Origin: Sinomicrobium weinanense
GTDB lineage: Bacteria; Bacteroidota; Bacteroidia; Flavobacteriales; Flavobacteriaceae
DNA length: 64,000 bases
Assembly (NCBI RefSeq): GCF_018863395.1
Contig: NZ_JAHKRR010000006.1
Location: 1-64,000 of the forward strand
Reading direction: 5' to 3'
Of this stretch, positions 16,306 through 25,601 are shown in pieces. Within the stretch, counting starts at the first letter, position 1, and the number at the start of each line of letters is the position of its first letter. The position numbers and the translations under genes were made by a program. The notes under the pieces are model-generated. The model saw nothing but the letters and a program-made list of their open reading frames with translations, had not been told where the DNA came from and ran no database searches.

Positions 16306-16337
16306 GGCTTACAGATTTTTTAATTAAACTTCGTTTT

Positions 16338-18278
16338 TTAAAACTGTTTTAAAGTTCGGTTTATTTCTTCTTCTACCAGTTTGGCAAATGCGTCTACCGT
16401 AAGGGTTCCCACATCACCTTCACTGTGTTTTCTCACCGAAATAGTACCTTCCTTTTCTTCGTTTTCACCGACGATCAACATATAGGGAATTTTGTTCATT
16501 TCGGCTTCCCGGATCTTTTTGCCGATCGTCTCGTTTCGGTTGTCGGTTAGGGCGCGAATTTCGTAATTTTCCAATAAAATTAAAACTTTTTCAGCATATT
16601 TTTCATATTTCTCGCTGATAGAGAGAATAATAGCCTGTTCAGGCATTAACCACAGCGGGAAATTCCCTGCCGTATGCTCCAGAAGAATGGCTACAAAACG
16701 TTCTATACTTCCGAAAGGCGCACGGTGGATCATTACTGGCCGGTGCATTTCGTTGTCACTGCCCTTGTAAGACAGGTCAAAACGTTCGGGCAGGTTATAA
16801 TCTACCTGTATGGTACCCAACTGCCAGCTTCTTCCCAAGGCGTCCTTGACCATAAAATCGAGTTTCGGGCCGTAAAAAGCGGCTTCCCCGGTCTCGATGA
16901 CATAGTTGAGGCCTTTTTCTTTGGCAGCATTAATGATCGCATTTTCCGCTTTTTCCCAGTTTTCGTCACTCCCGATGTATTTTTCCGGAGTATCGGGATC
17001 GCGGAGGGATACCTGTGCGGTAAAATTCTCAAAGCCGAGCGAACCGAACACATAGAGCACCAGGTCGATCACGTTCTTGAATTCATCGTCGAGCTGGTCG
17101 GGTGTACAGAAAATGTGGGCGTCGTCCTGGGTAAAGCCTCTTACCCTGGTGAGCCCGTGCAGTTCCCCGCTTTGTTCGTAGCGATAAACGGTGCCGAATT
17201 CGGCATATCTCTTGGGCAGTTCTTTATAGCTCCACGGCCTGGCATTGTATATTTCACAGTGATGCGGGCAGTTCATGGGTTTCAGCAGGAATTCCTCACC
17301 TTCGTGGGGCGTGTGAATAGGCTGAAAGCTGTCTTCCCCGTACTTGGCATAATGCCCGGAAGTGACATAGAGTTCCTTTTGCCCGATATGTGGCGATACC
17401 ACTTGTTCGTATCCCGCCTTTTTCTGGGCCTTTTTCAGGAAGTTCTCCAGGCGTTCGCGCAATGCGGCCCCTTTGGGCAGCCACAAGGGAAGTCCCTGTC
17501 CTACCTTGTGCGAAAAGGTGAATAGCTCCAGTTCTTTCCCCAGCTTCCTGTGGTCCCGCTTTTTAGCTTCTTCCAGGAGGTGGAGGTATTCCTTGAGTTC
17601 TTTCTGCTTCGGGAAGGACACCCCGTAGATCCGGGTGAGTTGTTTGTTGTTCTCGTTACCCCGCCAGTAAGCGCCGGCCGTATTGAGCAGTTTCACCGCT
17701 TTTATGATGCCGGTGTTGGGAATATGCCCGCCGCGGCAGAGATCGGTAAATGTGGAATGGTCGCAGAAAGTAATGGTGCCGTCTTCCAGGTTTTCGATGA
17801 GCTCTACTTTATATTCATTTCCCTGTTTCTTATAATAGTCGAGCGCGTCGGCTTTGGAAATGGAGCGCATTTTATAGTCGTATTTCCCCTTGGCGATCTC
17901 GAGCATTTTCTGTTCTATGGCCGGGAAATCTTTTTCTGATATGGTCTTGCCCCCCAGGTCAACATCGTAATAAAAACCGTGATCTATGGCCGGGCCGATG
18001 GTGAGTTTTACACCCGGATAGAGTTCTTCCAGGGCCTGGGCCAGTACGTGGGCCGAAGAGTGCCAGAAGGCTTTTTTGCCTTCGTCGTCCTTCCAGGTAT
18101 ATAACACGAGATTACCATCAGTTGTGAGCGGGGTTACCGTTTCTACCGTTGTGCCGTTAAAATTTGCAGAAATGACATTTCGTGCCAAACCTTCACTGAT
18201 GCTTTTGGCAACGTCCATAGGAGTGGAATTTTTCGGGAATTCCTTTACAGAACCATCGGGTAGGGTAATCTCAATCAT
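16338..18278 (-). CDS. thrS: Threonyl-tRNA synthetase
   Basis: Class II synthetase of 646 residues that charges tRNA-Thr. Domains in order: TGS (about 1-60, [16 protein letters not shown]), the editing domain with [11 protein letters not shown] and CRGGHIP, the catalytic core with [10 protein letters not shown] (zinc cysteine), [25 protein letters not shown] and [13 protein letters not shown], and the anticodon-binding domain at the end. A longer frame to 18473 exists, but its first 65 residues are not family sequence. The start at 18278 begins the TGS domain and lies about 15 nt after the start site predicted from the promoter at 18300-18330. First gene of the thrS-infC-rpmI-rplT operon. Confidence 0.98.
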   Translation of the reverse strand: MIEITLPDGSVKEFPKNSTPMDVAKSISEGLARNVISANFNGTTVETVTPLTTDGNLVLYTWKDDEGKKAFWHSSAHVLAQALEELYPGVKLTIGPAIDHGFYYDVDLGGKTISEKDFPAIEQKMLEIAKGKYDYKMRSISKADALDYYKKQGNEYKVELIENLEDGTITFCDHSTFTDLCRGGHIPNTGIIKAVKLLNTAGAYWRGNENNKQLTRIYGVSFPKQKELKEYLHLLEEAKKRDHRKLGKELELFTFSHKVGQGLPLWLPKGAALRERLENFLKKAQKKAGYEQVVSPHIGQKELYVTSGHYAKYGEDSFQPIHTPHEGEEFLLKPMNCPHHCEIYNARPWSYKELPKRYAEFGTVYRYEQSGELHGLTRVRGFTQDDAHIFCTPDQLDDEFKNVIDLVLYVFGSLGFENFTAQVSLRDPDTPEKYIGSDENWEKAENAIINAAKEKGLNYVIETGEAAFYGPKLDFMVKDALGRSWQLGTIQVDYNLPERFDLSYKGSDNEMHRPVMIHRAPFGSIERFVAILLEHTAGNFPLWLMPEQAIILSISEKYEKYAEKVLILLENYEIRALTDNRNETIGKKIREAEMNKIPYMLIVGENEEKEGTISVRKHSEGDVGTLTVDAFAKLVEEEINRTLKQF

Positions 18279-18299
18279 TAATTTTCGGTTTTTAAGATG

Positions 18300-18330
18300 C
18301 AAAGATAAGGGGAAGTAATCAAGCATGCAA
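18300..18330 (-). promoter_or_regulatory. Promoter of the thrS operon
   Basis: On the minus strand TTG (18330-18328), 20 nt, TATCTTTG (18307-18300): a full consensus match. It supports the thrS start at 18278. Confidence 0.75.
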
Positions 18331-18419
18331 TACGAAAGGTGTTTTCCGAAGGGCAAATGTGTTATAAGTGGAAAAACGGGGTGCTCGGTAATCAGTAACC
18401 GGTATTCAGTGTTCCGGTT

Positions 18420-18741
18420 AATTAACGTGAATAATGGATAAGAAAAAAGGCTCCCCTCCTCAGGCGAAGACACGTGCTGAGCTTGTCGAAGTAGGGGTGT
18501 CCCGCTTGCGGGACGGGGAGTTTGACCTGGCCCAAACCTTAGGTATAACTCTGAATTTTTATATTTTTCCCATAGCTTGGGCTTTCAAACTCCCGATATC
18601 TCGGGACAGGCTCTCCGATCCCGATTAAAATCGGGACCACCTCCCTTCAGAAGAAGGGAGGAGCTCTTTGGAAAAATTCAAATAAGGGTATTGTTTAAAC
18701 CACCTTCATTTCAAAGAGCTTATCCATTATTCACGTTAATT
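18420..18741. repeat. Composite MITE-like repeat with 23-bp perfect terminal inverted repeats
   Basis: The 543-bp gap 18279-18821 has no gene. It holds a 322-bp element whose ends, 18420-18442 and 18719-18741, are perfect 23-bp inverted repeats (begin AATTAACGTGAATAATGG). Outside them, imperfect pairing of CGGTAATCAGT words continues. Inside are palindromes in series: GTCCCG/CGGGAC (18499-18514), CCCGATATCTCGGG (about 18592), TCCCGATTAAAATCGGGA (about 18618) and CCTCCCTTC..GAAGGGAGG. A CACGTGCTGAGCTTGTCGAA module (18471) is also present. The core resembles the element at 34017-34255. There is no ORF and no target duplication that I can see. Confidence 0.7.
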
Positions 18742-18821
18742 ACTGATTACCGGATACCGATTATCAACCTCAGTCTTCGTTCAGCCTGCCGTTCTGGGTA
18801 CAGTCGAAGGATCACATAAAC

Positions 18822-19445
18822 TCATTTTACGGGTTCCCGGAGAATGGTCTTCAGTCTTTCGGGGGGAGTTTTTCTGAAATCAGACAGGTAGATCTCGTGG
18901 TGGTGGCCGTTTTTCTTCAGGTTGTGTTCCCGGATAAAAGAAATAATTTGCTGAAGGGTTTTGGGTTCCGAGGAAAAGGGGCCTGTATGAAGCATCTGAA
19001 CGCATTTTCCTTCGTGCATCCGGAACAGGTGTACATCTCTGGCGATGGAGGGCCCTTTTTTTGATAGTACCGATATGATAGCTTCCTTCGTTTCTTTTTC
19101 TGAAACATAGTCTGGCATTCTTATTAACAGGCGGTAGAACCATTCTTCCCTGGGAACTTCTGTGGGGGTGGAGGCAGGGGTGAGTTTTGGGAATTTACGC
19201 TCGTCATACCACCACAACCCTTCCAGTTTCGGGACCACGAAATCCCTGTCTTGTTTTTTAAACATGAATTTGATCGTATAAGCGATAGGATAAAGCGCCT
19301 GTATTCTTTCTGTAAATTCAGGCGCAGAAGGATCGCCTTTTCCGGTGATGGAGAGGTACTGCACCGGGCCAATTTCAACGATTTCGGGTTTGCCCTTAGC
19401 GGTATAATATTTTTTATGTGCTTTGGTGAGGTTTAGTTTTTCCAT
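18822..19445 (-). CDS. GyrI-like small-molecule-binding domain protein
   Basis: A protein of about 207 residues from the second methionine (MEKLNLTKAHKKYY). It fits the GyrI-like/SOUL-type group of stand-alone proteins: GPVQYLSITGKGDPSAPEFTERIQALYPIAYTIKFMFK near the N-terminus, then EGLWWYDE, and a C-terminal GHHHEIYLSDFRKTPPERLKTILREPV. Relatives bind hydrophobic compounds and some hydrolyse them. No DNA-binding domain is attached. A different methionine three codons upstream is possible. No operon partner is evident. Confidence 0.82.
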   Translation of the reverse strand: MEKLNLTKAHKKYYTAKGKPEIVEIGPVQYLSITGKGDPSAPEFTERIQALYPIAYTIKFMFKKQDRDFVVPKLEGLWWYDERKFPKLTPASTPTEVPREEWFYRLLIRMPDYVSEKETKEAIISVLSKKGPSIARDVHLFRMHEGKCVQMLHTGPFSSEPKTLQQIISFIREHNLKKNGHHHEIYLSDFRKTPPERLKTILREPVK

Positions 19446-19554
19446 GAGAAACAAGTTTTTATGTATGTGCCAAATTAAAGATGGCCAGTGACAGCCCTAT
19501 GTCAGCAATACAAAAAGATGTTTCCGGGGGAGATTGTGTTCAGGTTTGGAGTCA

Positions 19555-19932
19555 TTAACTTTCGTCACGGATGTGTGTTATTTTTCTGTCTTTGAAGTCG
19601 AAGATAGATCTGCCTTTCAATGTTATAGTATCACCTTTTTTCATTCCGTTTGGGAGATCCTGAGCCAGGATGCCGGTATAGTTGATGTCAACCGTTACCG
19701 TGTTGTTGTTTTTGTTTATGGAGGTAATGGCCTGTTTCCTTTGGCTGAAAAAAGCTATGGCTTTCCGGGCCTGCTGTTCGAAATCGAAGATTCCGCGGAG
19801 GGTGAGATCTGTTTTTCCGCCGGAAACATTCTCAAAAAGAATATCCGGGTGCAGGTCATTGAGCATACCTTCTATATCAAAATTGTTGTACGCCTCGATA
19901 TAGTTTTTAACGATTTGTTCCTGGTCAGTCAT
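19555..19932 (-). CDS. NTF2-like (SnoaL-type) protein
   Basis: A 125-residue single-domain protein. The N-terminal helix (TDQEQIVKNYIEAYNNFDIEGMLNDLHPDILFENVSGG) and following strands are typical of the SnoaL/NTF2-like cone fold, which holds a hydrophobic pocket. Family members range from isomerases to proteins without known activity. It ends in GRSIFDFKDRKITHIRDES, the usual last strand. It is 43 bp upstream of the symporter's stop, same strand; functional linkage is unknown. Confidence 0.8.
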   Translation of the reverse strand: MTDQEQIVKNYIEAYNNFDIEGMLNDLHPDILFENVSGGKTDLTLRGIFDFEQQARKAIAFFSQRKQAITSINKNNNTVTVDINYTGILAQDLPNGMKKGDTITLKGRSIFDFKDRKITHIRDES

Positions 19933-19975
19933 TTTTTTTGCTTAAAATGGTTTTGCCAGGAATAAAGATAAACAT

Positions 19976-21442
19976 TTAAGATGTAACCGGGTGTTTCGGG
20001 GAGCTGTGCTTTATCAGTAATACCAGCCCGAAAAATGTTAGAAACCCGTTGAGGATAAGGATGAAAAACCCGAATTCAAAACCAAACCAGGCCAGTGCGC
20101 GATCTGCAATAATATAGGAGAGTATGGGAGAAAGCACACCAATAAGGGGAACCAGTTTGTCATAGACCTTCCACTTAGTGAACAGGCCAAAACTGAACAA
20201 TCCCAGCAAGGGACCGTAGGTGTATCCGGCAAAGACAAAGAGTTTGGCAATGACGCTTTCGTTCCTGATAATATATTTGAATGTAATAATGACAAGGATG
20301 AGTACGATGGAAGTAAGTATATGTACCTGCTTTCTGATCCTGATCTGTTTCTTTTCGTCATATCTTTTTTCGATATTCAGGATATCCACACTGAACGAAG
20401 TGGTGAGCGAAGTAAGCGCACTGTCCGCACTGCTGTATGCCGCAGCGATAAGCCCTATGAGGAAAAACACAAAAACCCCTGTGCCCAGGTGATTTTTAGC
20501 CAGGACGGGAAACAGGTCGTCCTTGTGGGCATCGATGCCGTATTGTTGTCCGTATACGGTGAGAAGCAATCCCAGGGACAGAAAGAAGAAATTGACAATA
20601 ACGAGTACTACGGTAAACCAGAACATATTCTTCTGGGCGTCTTTCAGGCTTTTGCAGGTGAGGTTTTTTTGCATCATGTCCTGGTCCAGCCCGGTCATCA
20701 CCACAGCGATAAAGGCTCCGGAAAAGAATTGTTTCCAGAAGTAATCGGCGCTTTTAAAGTCGTCGAAAAAGAACATTTTGGACAGCTCGCTTTGCGATAT
20801 GTATTTTACGATCCCGACATCGGCAACACCCAGGTCCTGATAGACCGAATATGTGGCCACCCCCACGGCAATGAGCATAAAAAGGGTTTGCAGCGTATCG
20901 GTCCAGACGATGGTCTTTATACCCGATTTAAAGGTGTAGAGCCATATCAGTATAATGGTCAGGGTTACCGTGGCCCAGAAAGGGATTCCTATTTCATCAA
21001 AAATGATCACCTGCAGCACATTGGCGATAAGAAACAGGCGAAAACTGGCACCTACCACCCGGGAAATGAGAAAGAACGAGGCCCCTGTTTTATAACTGCT
21101 ACGGCCAAAGCGTTCACCGAGATAGGTGTATATGGAAGTGAGGTTGAGGCGGTAGTACAACGGCAGGAGTACCGTTCCTATAATAAAATAACCTAGAATA
21201 TACCCGAAAACGACCTGTATATAGCTGAATTTCGAGGCCTCGACCCATCCCGGAACGGAAATAAAGGTAACCCCGCTCAGCGATGCCCCGATCATCCCGA
21301 AGGCTACGACATACCAGGGCGATTGCCGTTTGGCCTTAAAAAAGGTTTCGTTGCTGTCTTCGTCTTTTCCGGTAAGGTAGGATATAAGGATCAGCACTCC
21401 GAAATAGGCAGCTATAATGAGAAGTATATATGTCGGTTGCAT
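19976..21442 (-). CDS. Sodium:solute symporter
   Basis: A 488-residue inner-membrane protein of the SSS family with about 13 hydrophobic segments. Conserved parts include GKDEDSNETFFKAKRQSPWYVVAFGMIGASLSGVTFISVPG (first segments and the sodium-site region) and GLIAAAYSSADSALTSLTTSFSVD, the family signature near segment 8. SSS carriers couple sodium entry to uptake of sugars, amino acids or vitamins. The substrate is not predictable here, and no catabolic gene is adjacent. The start at 21442 puts the first segment at the N-terminus. Confidence 0.9.
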   Translation of the reverse strand: MQPTYILLIIAAYFGVLILISYLTGKDEDSNETFFKAKRQSPWYVVAFGMIGASLSGVTFISVPGWVEASKFSYIQVVFGYILGYFIIGTVLLPLYYRLNLTSIYTYLGERFGRSSYKTGASFFLISRVVGASFRLFLIANVLQVIIFDEIGIPFWATVTLTIILIWLYTFKSGIKTIVWTDTLQTLFMLIAVGVATYSVYQDLGVADVGIVKYISQSELSKMFFFDDFKSADYFWKQFFSGAFIAVVMTGLDQDMMQKNLTCKSLKDAQKNMFWFTVVLVIVNFFFLSLGLLLTVYGQQYGIDAHKDDLFPVLAKNHLGTGVFVFFLIGLIAAAYSSADSALTSLTTSFSVDILNIEKRYDEKKQIRIRKQVHILTSIVLILVIITFKYIIRNESVIAKLFVFAGYTYGPLLGLFSFGLFTKWKVYDKLVPLIGVLSPILSYIIADRALAWFGFEFGFFILILNGFLTFFGLVLLIKHSSPKHPVTS

Positions 21443-21646
21443 AAAAGAGCCCGGTTTTTTGAGCGACCAAAGTACAAAAAAGAATGATTATCCGGATACC
21501 CTGGTTGTTTTTCAGGTCCGTATGAAATTTTTAATCAATGTGTTGATGAGTCAAGGCGATGTGCCGGGCAGAGCCGAAGGGTGCCAGTTGTAGAATTGTC
21601 ACCTGGGCACATGATCAAATTAACTCAATTATCTTATAGGCCCGGG

Positions 21647-21676
21647 TTGAACTCTACCCTGAATTTCGTATTTTTG
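21647..21676 (+). promoter_or_regulatory. Promoter of recR, probably giving a leaderless mRNA
   Basis: TTG (21647-21649), exactly 19 nt, then TATTTTTG (21669-21676). The ATG is at 21682, only 5 nt after the -7 box, so transcription would begin at or within a few bases of the start codon. Confidence 0.75.
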
Positions 21677-21681
21677 CGGGT

Positions 21682-22299
21682 ATGGAATTCTCCTCTAAAT
21701 TATTGGAAAATGCGGTCCGGGAAGTGTCGCAGTTGCCTGGTATAGGCAAGCGAACAGCCCTGCGGCTGGTGTTGCATTTACTCCGGCAGCCGGCAGAACA
21801 GACCGAAAAGCTGTCTTATGCGCTCCGGAACCTGAGAAGTGAAGTGAAATACTGCAGGAGCTGTCACAATATTTCCGATACCGATTTGTGTGAAATATGT
21901 GTCAATCCCAAACGCGACGAATCCCTGGTATGTGTGGTAGAAGACATACGCGACGTCATGGCCATAGAGAATACAAGTCAGTATAAGGGGCTGTACCATG
22001 TGCTGGGCGGAAAAATATCGCCTATGGACGGTATCGGCCCGAATAATCTGAATATTTCAACCCTGGTGGATAAGGTGAAAGAGGGGAAGATCAGGGAAAT
22101 TATTTTCGCCCTGAGTTCCACTATGGAGGGCGATACGACCAATTTCTATATTTATAAACAGATAGAACCCTATGGTGTAACCACTTCCACGATCGCAAGA
22201 GGTATAGCCATCGGGGACGAACTGGAGTACGCGGATGAGATCACCCTGGGGCGCAGTATTTTGCATCGCATCCCGTTTGAAAATTCCCTGAAAGGATAG
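21682..22299 (+). CDS. recR: Recombination protein RecR
   Basis: Works with RecO to load RecA at gaps covered by SSB. The 205 residues show the helix-hairpin-helix start ([17 protein letters not shown]), a four-cysteine zinc finger ([16 protein letters not shown]), and a Toprim domain ([16 protein letters not shown], then [18 protein letters not shown]). The length is normal. It has its own promoter at 21647 and is followed by a phrase-like hairpin at 22311. Confidence 0.97.
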   Translation: MEFSSKLLENAVREVSQLPGIGKRTALRLVLHLLRQPAEQTEKLSYALRNLRSEVKYCRSCHNISDTDLCEICVNPKRDESLVCVVEDIRDVMAIENTSQYKGLYHVLGGKISPMDGIGPNNLNISTLVDKVKEGKIREIIFALSSTMEGDTTNFYIYKQIEPYGVTTSTIARGIAIGDELEYADEITLGRSILHRIPFENSLKG

Positions 22300-22310
22300 G
22301 GGGGGCGAAA

Positions 22311-22366
22311 GTTACAGGTTACAGGTTACAAGTTAAATTCAAACCTGCAACTTGTAACTTGTAACC
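22311..22366. terminator. Phrase-like hairpin after recR
   Basis: GGTTACAGGTTACAAGTT (22317-22334) pairs with 22349-22366 at 17 of 18 positions. Each arm is a tandem of a GTTACA(A/G) word. It lies 12 bp after recR and could end the transcript, although no long U-run follows. Confidence 0.6.
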
Positions 22367-22524
22367 TTAAATACGGACTCTCAACGTTCAGATTAAGACA
22401 GGTTTATCCTAAAAGAGGTGGGAAATAGCTGTAAAGAAATAAAAGTGGTTTATTTTCAATAAAAAACAGTTATTTTGATTAATTTCGCAATCGAAAAACA
22501 AAAAAGCATCTTTAAATTATTGAT

Positions 22525-23838
22525 ATGGCAAAATTCGAACTTAAATTGCCCAAAATGGGGGAAAGTGTTGCAGAAGCAACCATTACATCATGGCTAAAAG
22601 AGGTGGGAGATACCATTGAGATGGATGAGGCGGTTTTGGAGATAGCTACGGACAAGGTAGATTCGGAAGTGCCCAGCGAAGTGGATGGAGTGTTGTTGGA
22701 AAAACGTTTTGATGTGGATGATGTGGTGGAGGTAGGACAGGTGATTGCCGTGATCGAGACGAACGGAGAAGTGGTGGAAGGAGGAGAGCAGGAAGGTGCC
22801 CCGGAGGAAATGGTGGCCGAAGTAGAGAAAACCGTGGAGGTTGCTAAAGAAACGACAGCACCTGTTACAGCAGAAGCGACAGATTTTTCTGCTTCCGAAA
22901 GGTTCTATTCTCCCCTGGTAAAAAATATAGCTAAAAAAGAAGGGGTATCCCTTGACGAACTGGAAAGTATATCCGGTACGGGAAAAGACGGGCGGGTAAC
23001 AAAGAACGACATTCTCGGTTACCTCGAAAACCGCGGAACACAAAAACAGGAGCCTGTACAGGCAGCAGGCCCGGCAAAAGAAACCGGCAAGAAGGCAGAA
23101 ATGGTACATGTGCCCCCGGTGATAAGCGGAGAAGACGAGATCATCGAGATGGACAGGATGCGGAAACTCATTTCGCATCACATGATACAAAGCGTGCAGA
23201 CCTCGGCTCACGTGCAGAGCTTCGTGGAAGTGGACGTCACCAATGTTGTCCACTGGCGCAATAAGAAAAAAGGAGAGTTTGAAAAACGCGAAGGTGAAAA
23301 ACTGACCTTTACCCCGATATTTATGGAAGTAGTGGCCAGGGCGTTGCGCGATTTCCCCATGATGAACATCTCTGTGAACGGTGATAAGATCATCAAAAAG
23401 AAAAATATCAACCTGGGTATGGCGGCAGCCCTTCCCAATGGCAATCTCATCGTTCCGGTAATCCGCAATGCAGACCAGCTGAATCTTGTGGGACTGGCCA
23501 AACAGGTTAACGACCTGGCAAAAAGAGCCAGGGAAAACAAGCTGAAACCGGACGAAGTACAGGATGGTACTTATACGGTGACCAACGTAGGTACTTTTGG
23601 CAGCATTATGGGAACACCTATTATCAATCAGCCTCAGGTGGGCATACTCGCCCTGGGGGCCATACGAAAGATGCCTGCAGTAATCGAAACCCCCGAAGGC
23701 GATTTTATAGGAATACGGCATAAGATGTTCCTGTCCCACAGCTATGACCACCGGGTAGTTGACGGGGCGCTGGGCGGTATGTTCGTCAAGCGTGTGGCCG
23801 ACTATCTCGAGGCCTGGGATCCGGACAGGACCATATAA
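22525..23838 (+). CDS. 2-oxoacid dehydrogenase E2 (dihydrolipoamide acyltransferase)
   Basis: Core acyltransferase of a 2-oxoacid dehydrogenase complex (437 residues). One lipoyl domain (1-80) carries the lipoyl lysine in ATDKVDSEVP, K44. An acidic linker follows, then the E1/E3-binding domain (about 130-172, FYSPLVKNIAKKEGVSLDEL, GKDGRVTKNDI). The catalytic domain ends with SYDHRVVDGALGG, with the active histidine at about 409. A single lipoyl domain and MAKFELKLPKMGESVAEA fit the branched-chain or a general E2 better than the pyruvate E2. E1 and E3 genes are not adjacent. A terminator follows at 23927. Confidence 0.93.
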   Translation: MAKFELKLPKMGESVAEATITSWLKEVGDTIEMDEAVLEIATDKVDSEVPSEVDGVLLEKRFDVDDVVEVGQVIAVIETNGEVVEGGEQEGAPEEMVAEVEKTVEVAKETTAPVTAEATDFSASERFYSPLVKNIAKKEGVSLDELESISGTGKDGRVTKNDILGYLENRGTQKQEPVQAAGPAKETGKKAEMVHVPPVISGEDEIIEMDRMRKLISHHMIQSVQTSAHVQSFVEVDVTNVVHWRNKKKGEFEKREGEKLTFTPIFMEVVARALRDFPMMNISVNGDKIIKKKNINLGMAAALPNGNLIVPVIRNADQLNLVGLAKQVNDLAKRARENKLKPDEVQDGTYTVTNVGTFGSIMGTPIINQPQVGILALGAIRKMPAVIETPEGDFIGIRHKMFLSHSYDHRVVDGALGGMFVKRVADYLEAWDPDRTI

Positions 23839-23926
23839 AATCTCAAGCTGTTGTTTGAGGACGTAAGACTGCAGGACTTATGACTCATCGTCTTGTATCC
23901 GGATAAGAGATCATATATCCTTATGA

Positions 23927-23959
23927 AAAAACCCTGAACATTGTTCGGGGTTTTCTTTT
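23927..23959 (+). terminator. Intrinsic terminator of the E2 gene
   Basis: Stem AAAACCCTGAAC with GTTCGGGGTTTT (one G-U pair) around a 3-nt loop, followed by CTTTTG. It lies about 90 bp after the stop. Confidence 0.75.
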
Positions 23960-24011
23960 GCAATCTGTATCTTTACCGTGATTTAAGGATAAGAAATTTT
24001 TAGTATTTGTA

Positions 24012-24788
24012 ATGGAACTTAAACTTACCAGACCCATCTGTTTTTTTGATCTGGAAACGACAGGAACCGATGTAGCCAAAGACCGGATCGTTGAAATATC
24101 GGTCCTCAAAGTATACCCCAACGGCAATAAAGAGAGTAAGACCTGGTTGGTAAACCCGGAAATGCCCATACCCGAACCCTCTTCCGCCATTCACGGCATC
24201 ACAGACGAAAAGGTGGCAAACGAACCTACATTCAGGGAATTGTCCAGGGAGATTTATAATATGATAAAGGACAGTGACCTTGCCGGATATAATTCCAACA
24301 GGTTCGATATTCCGCTGCTGGCCGAGGAAATGTTGCGCGCCGATGTGGATTTTGATATGAAAAACCGTCTCGCCGTGGATGTACAGACCGTTTTTCACCT
24401 CATGGAAAAACGGACCCTGGAAGCCGCATATAAATTTTATTGCGATAAAGACCTGGCCAATGCCCATTCTGCAGAGGCCGATACCACCGCAACCTACGAA
24501 GTGCTGAAATCACAGCTCGACCGGTATGACCAATTGGAAAATGACATTAAGTTTCTCTCTGAATTCACTACGAGAAAACAAACGGCAGACTTTGCCGGGT
24601 ATATCGTGTTTAACGAACAGGGGGAAGAAATGTTCGGTTTCGGTAAACACAAGGGGAAACTGGTAGAAGAAGTACTCGAAAAAGAACCGGGTTATTTCGG
24701 CTGGATCTTAAATGCCGATTTTCCGCTCTACACTAAAAAAGTACTGACCGCGATCAAATTGCGGAAACTGAATAACAAACTTTCCTGA
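24012..24788 (+). CDS. DnaQ-like 3'-5' exonuclease
   Basis: A 258-residue DEDDh exonuclease. Exo I is FFDLETTGTD (D13, E15), the HGITDE segment precedes Exo II (YNSNRFDIPLL), and Exo III is HSAEADTTAT, with the general-base histidine and last aspartate. About 80 further C-terminal residues (FGKHKGKLVEEVLEKEPGYFGWILNADFP) form a putative quorum-sensing regulator-type WF motif domain often fused to such nucleases in Bacteroidetes. It may proofread or act in repair. Whether it is the replicative epsilon subunit is not shown. Confidence 0.9.
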   Translation: MELKLTRPICFFDLETTGTDVAKDRIVEISVLKVYPNGNKESKTWLVNPEMPIPEPSSAIHGITDEKVANEPTFRELSREIYNMIKDSDLAGYNSNRFDIPLLAEEMLRADVDFDMKNRLAVDVQTVFHLMEKRTLEAAYKFYCDKDLANAHSAEADTTATYEVLKSQLDRYDQLENDIKFLSEFTTRKQTADFAGYIVFNEQGEEMFGFGKHKGKLVEEVLEKEPGYFGWILNADFPLYTKKVLTAIKLRKLNNKLS

Positions 24789-24938
24789 ATACCTGAAAAT
24801 GAAAAGCAGACGTAAGACAACAGGACTTAAGATATAAGACCTGAGATTATTGGGTGATTTTAGATATTTCATCTTTTTAAGATAGTCATACGTCCTATGT
24901 CTTAAAGTTCTAAGTCCAATAATCACCATATTATACAA

Positions 24939-25547
24939 ATGAAAATAATCTGCATAGGGAGGAACTACACCGAGCATATCGAGGAACTGGCCAATGAAAA
25001 GCCTGCGGAGCCGGTGATCTTTATGAAGCCGGATTCTGCCCTGCACAGGGAAAAGGTCCTTTACATACCGGATTTTAGCGACGATGTGCATTACGAAGTG
25101 GAGTTACTCGTTAAAATAAACAAGGTAGGAAAACATATCGATACCCGGTTTGCTCATAAATATTATGACGAAATAGGCCTGGGAATAGATTTTACGGCAA
25201 GAGACGTACAGGCAAAACTCAAGGAAAAGGGGCTGCCCTGGGAAAAAGCCAAGGCTTTTGACGGTTCTGCCGTGATCGGGGAGTGGCGCCCAAAAGATGA
25301 GTTCACCAATATAAACAACATCAATTTCCGCCTGGAAAAGAATGGAGAAGCGGTGCAAAAGGGCAATACGAACCTGATGCTCTGGAAAGTGGATGAGCTC
25401 GTTGCCTACGTATCCCGGTATTTTACATTGAAAAAAGGTGATGTCATTTTTACCGGTACCCCGGCCGGAGTTGGTAAAATAGATCCGAATGATTATCTTG
25501 AAGGCTTCTTAGAAGACAGGAAATCGTTTGCTCTGACTATAAAATAA
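24939..25547 (+). CDS. Fumarylacetoacetate hydrolase family protein
   Basis: A 202-residue single-domain enzyme of the FAH superfamily. It begins MKIICIGRNYTEHIEELANEKP, then VIFMKPDSAL, the metal-binding HYEVELLVKI region with two acidic ligands, and the C-terminal GDVIFTGTPAGVGKI. Family members act on fumarylpyruvate, acylpyruvates or oxaloacetate using Mg2+ or Mn2+. This length fits fumarylpyruvate/acylpyruvate hydrolases. The Hpt gene follows 54 bp later, then cinA. Confidence 0.9.
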   Translation: MKIICIGRNYTEHIEELANEKPAEPVIFMKPDSALHREKVLYIPDFSDDVHYEVELLVKINKVGKHIDTRFAHKYYDEIGLGIDFTARDVQAKLKEKGLPWEKAKAFDGSAVIGEWRPKDEFTNINNINFRLEKNGEAVQKGNTNLMLWKVDELVAYVSRYFTLKKGDVIFTGTPAGVGKIDPNDYLEGFLEDRKSFALTIK

Positions 25548-25601
25548 ATGGTCTGAGCATAACTCTGAACCTCAAAACTTTACCCCCCTAAACACGAAAA
25601 T

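Noticed and set aside
18279-18473. N-terminal extension of thrS by 65 codons
   Set aside because: The extension contains no TGS-domain sequence, and the consensus promoter at 18300-18330 lies within it. The start at 18278 begins the family sequence.
20321-21196. 291-codon plus-strand ORF over the symporter gene
   Set aside because: It is a shadow of the symporter; its composition is typical of antisense reading of membrane-protein codons.
22594-23751. 385-codon minus-strand ORF inside the E2 gene
   Set aside because: It is a shadow of the E2 frame: the translation is rich in His, Phe and Tyr with no domain, while the plus strand encodes a complete E2.
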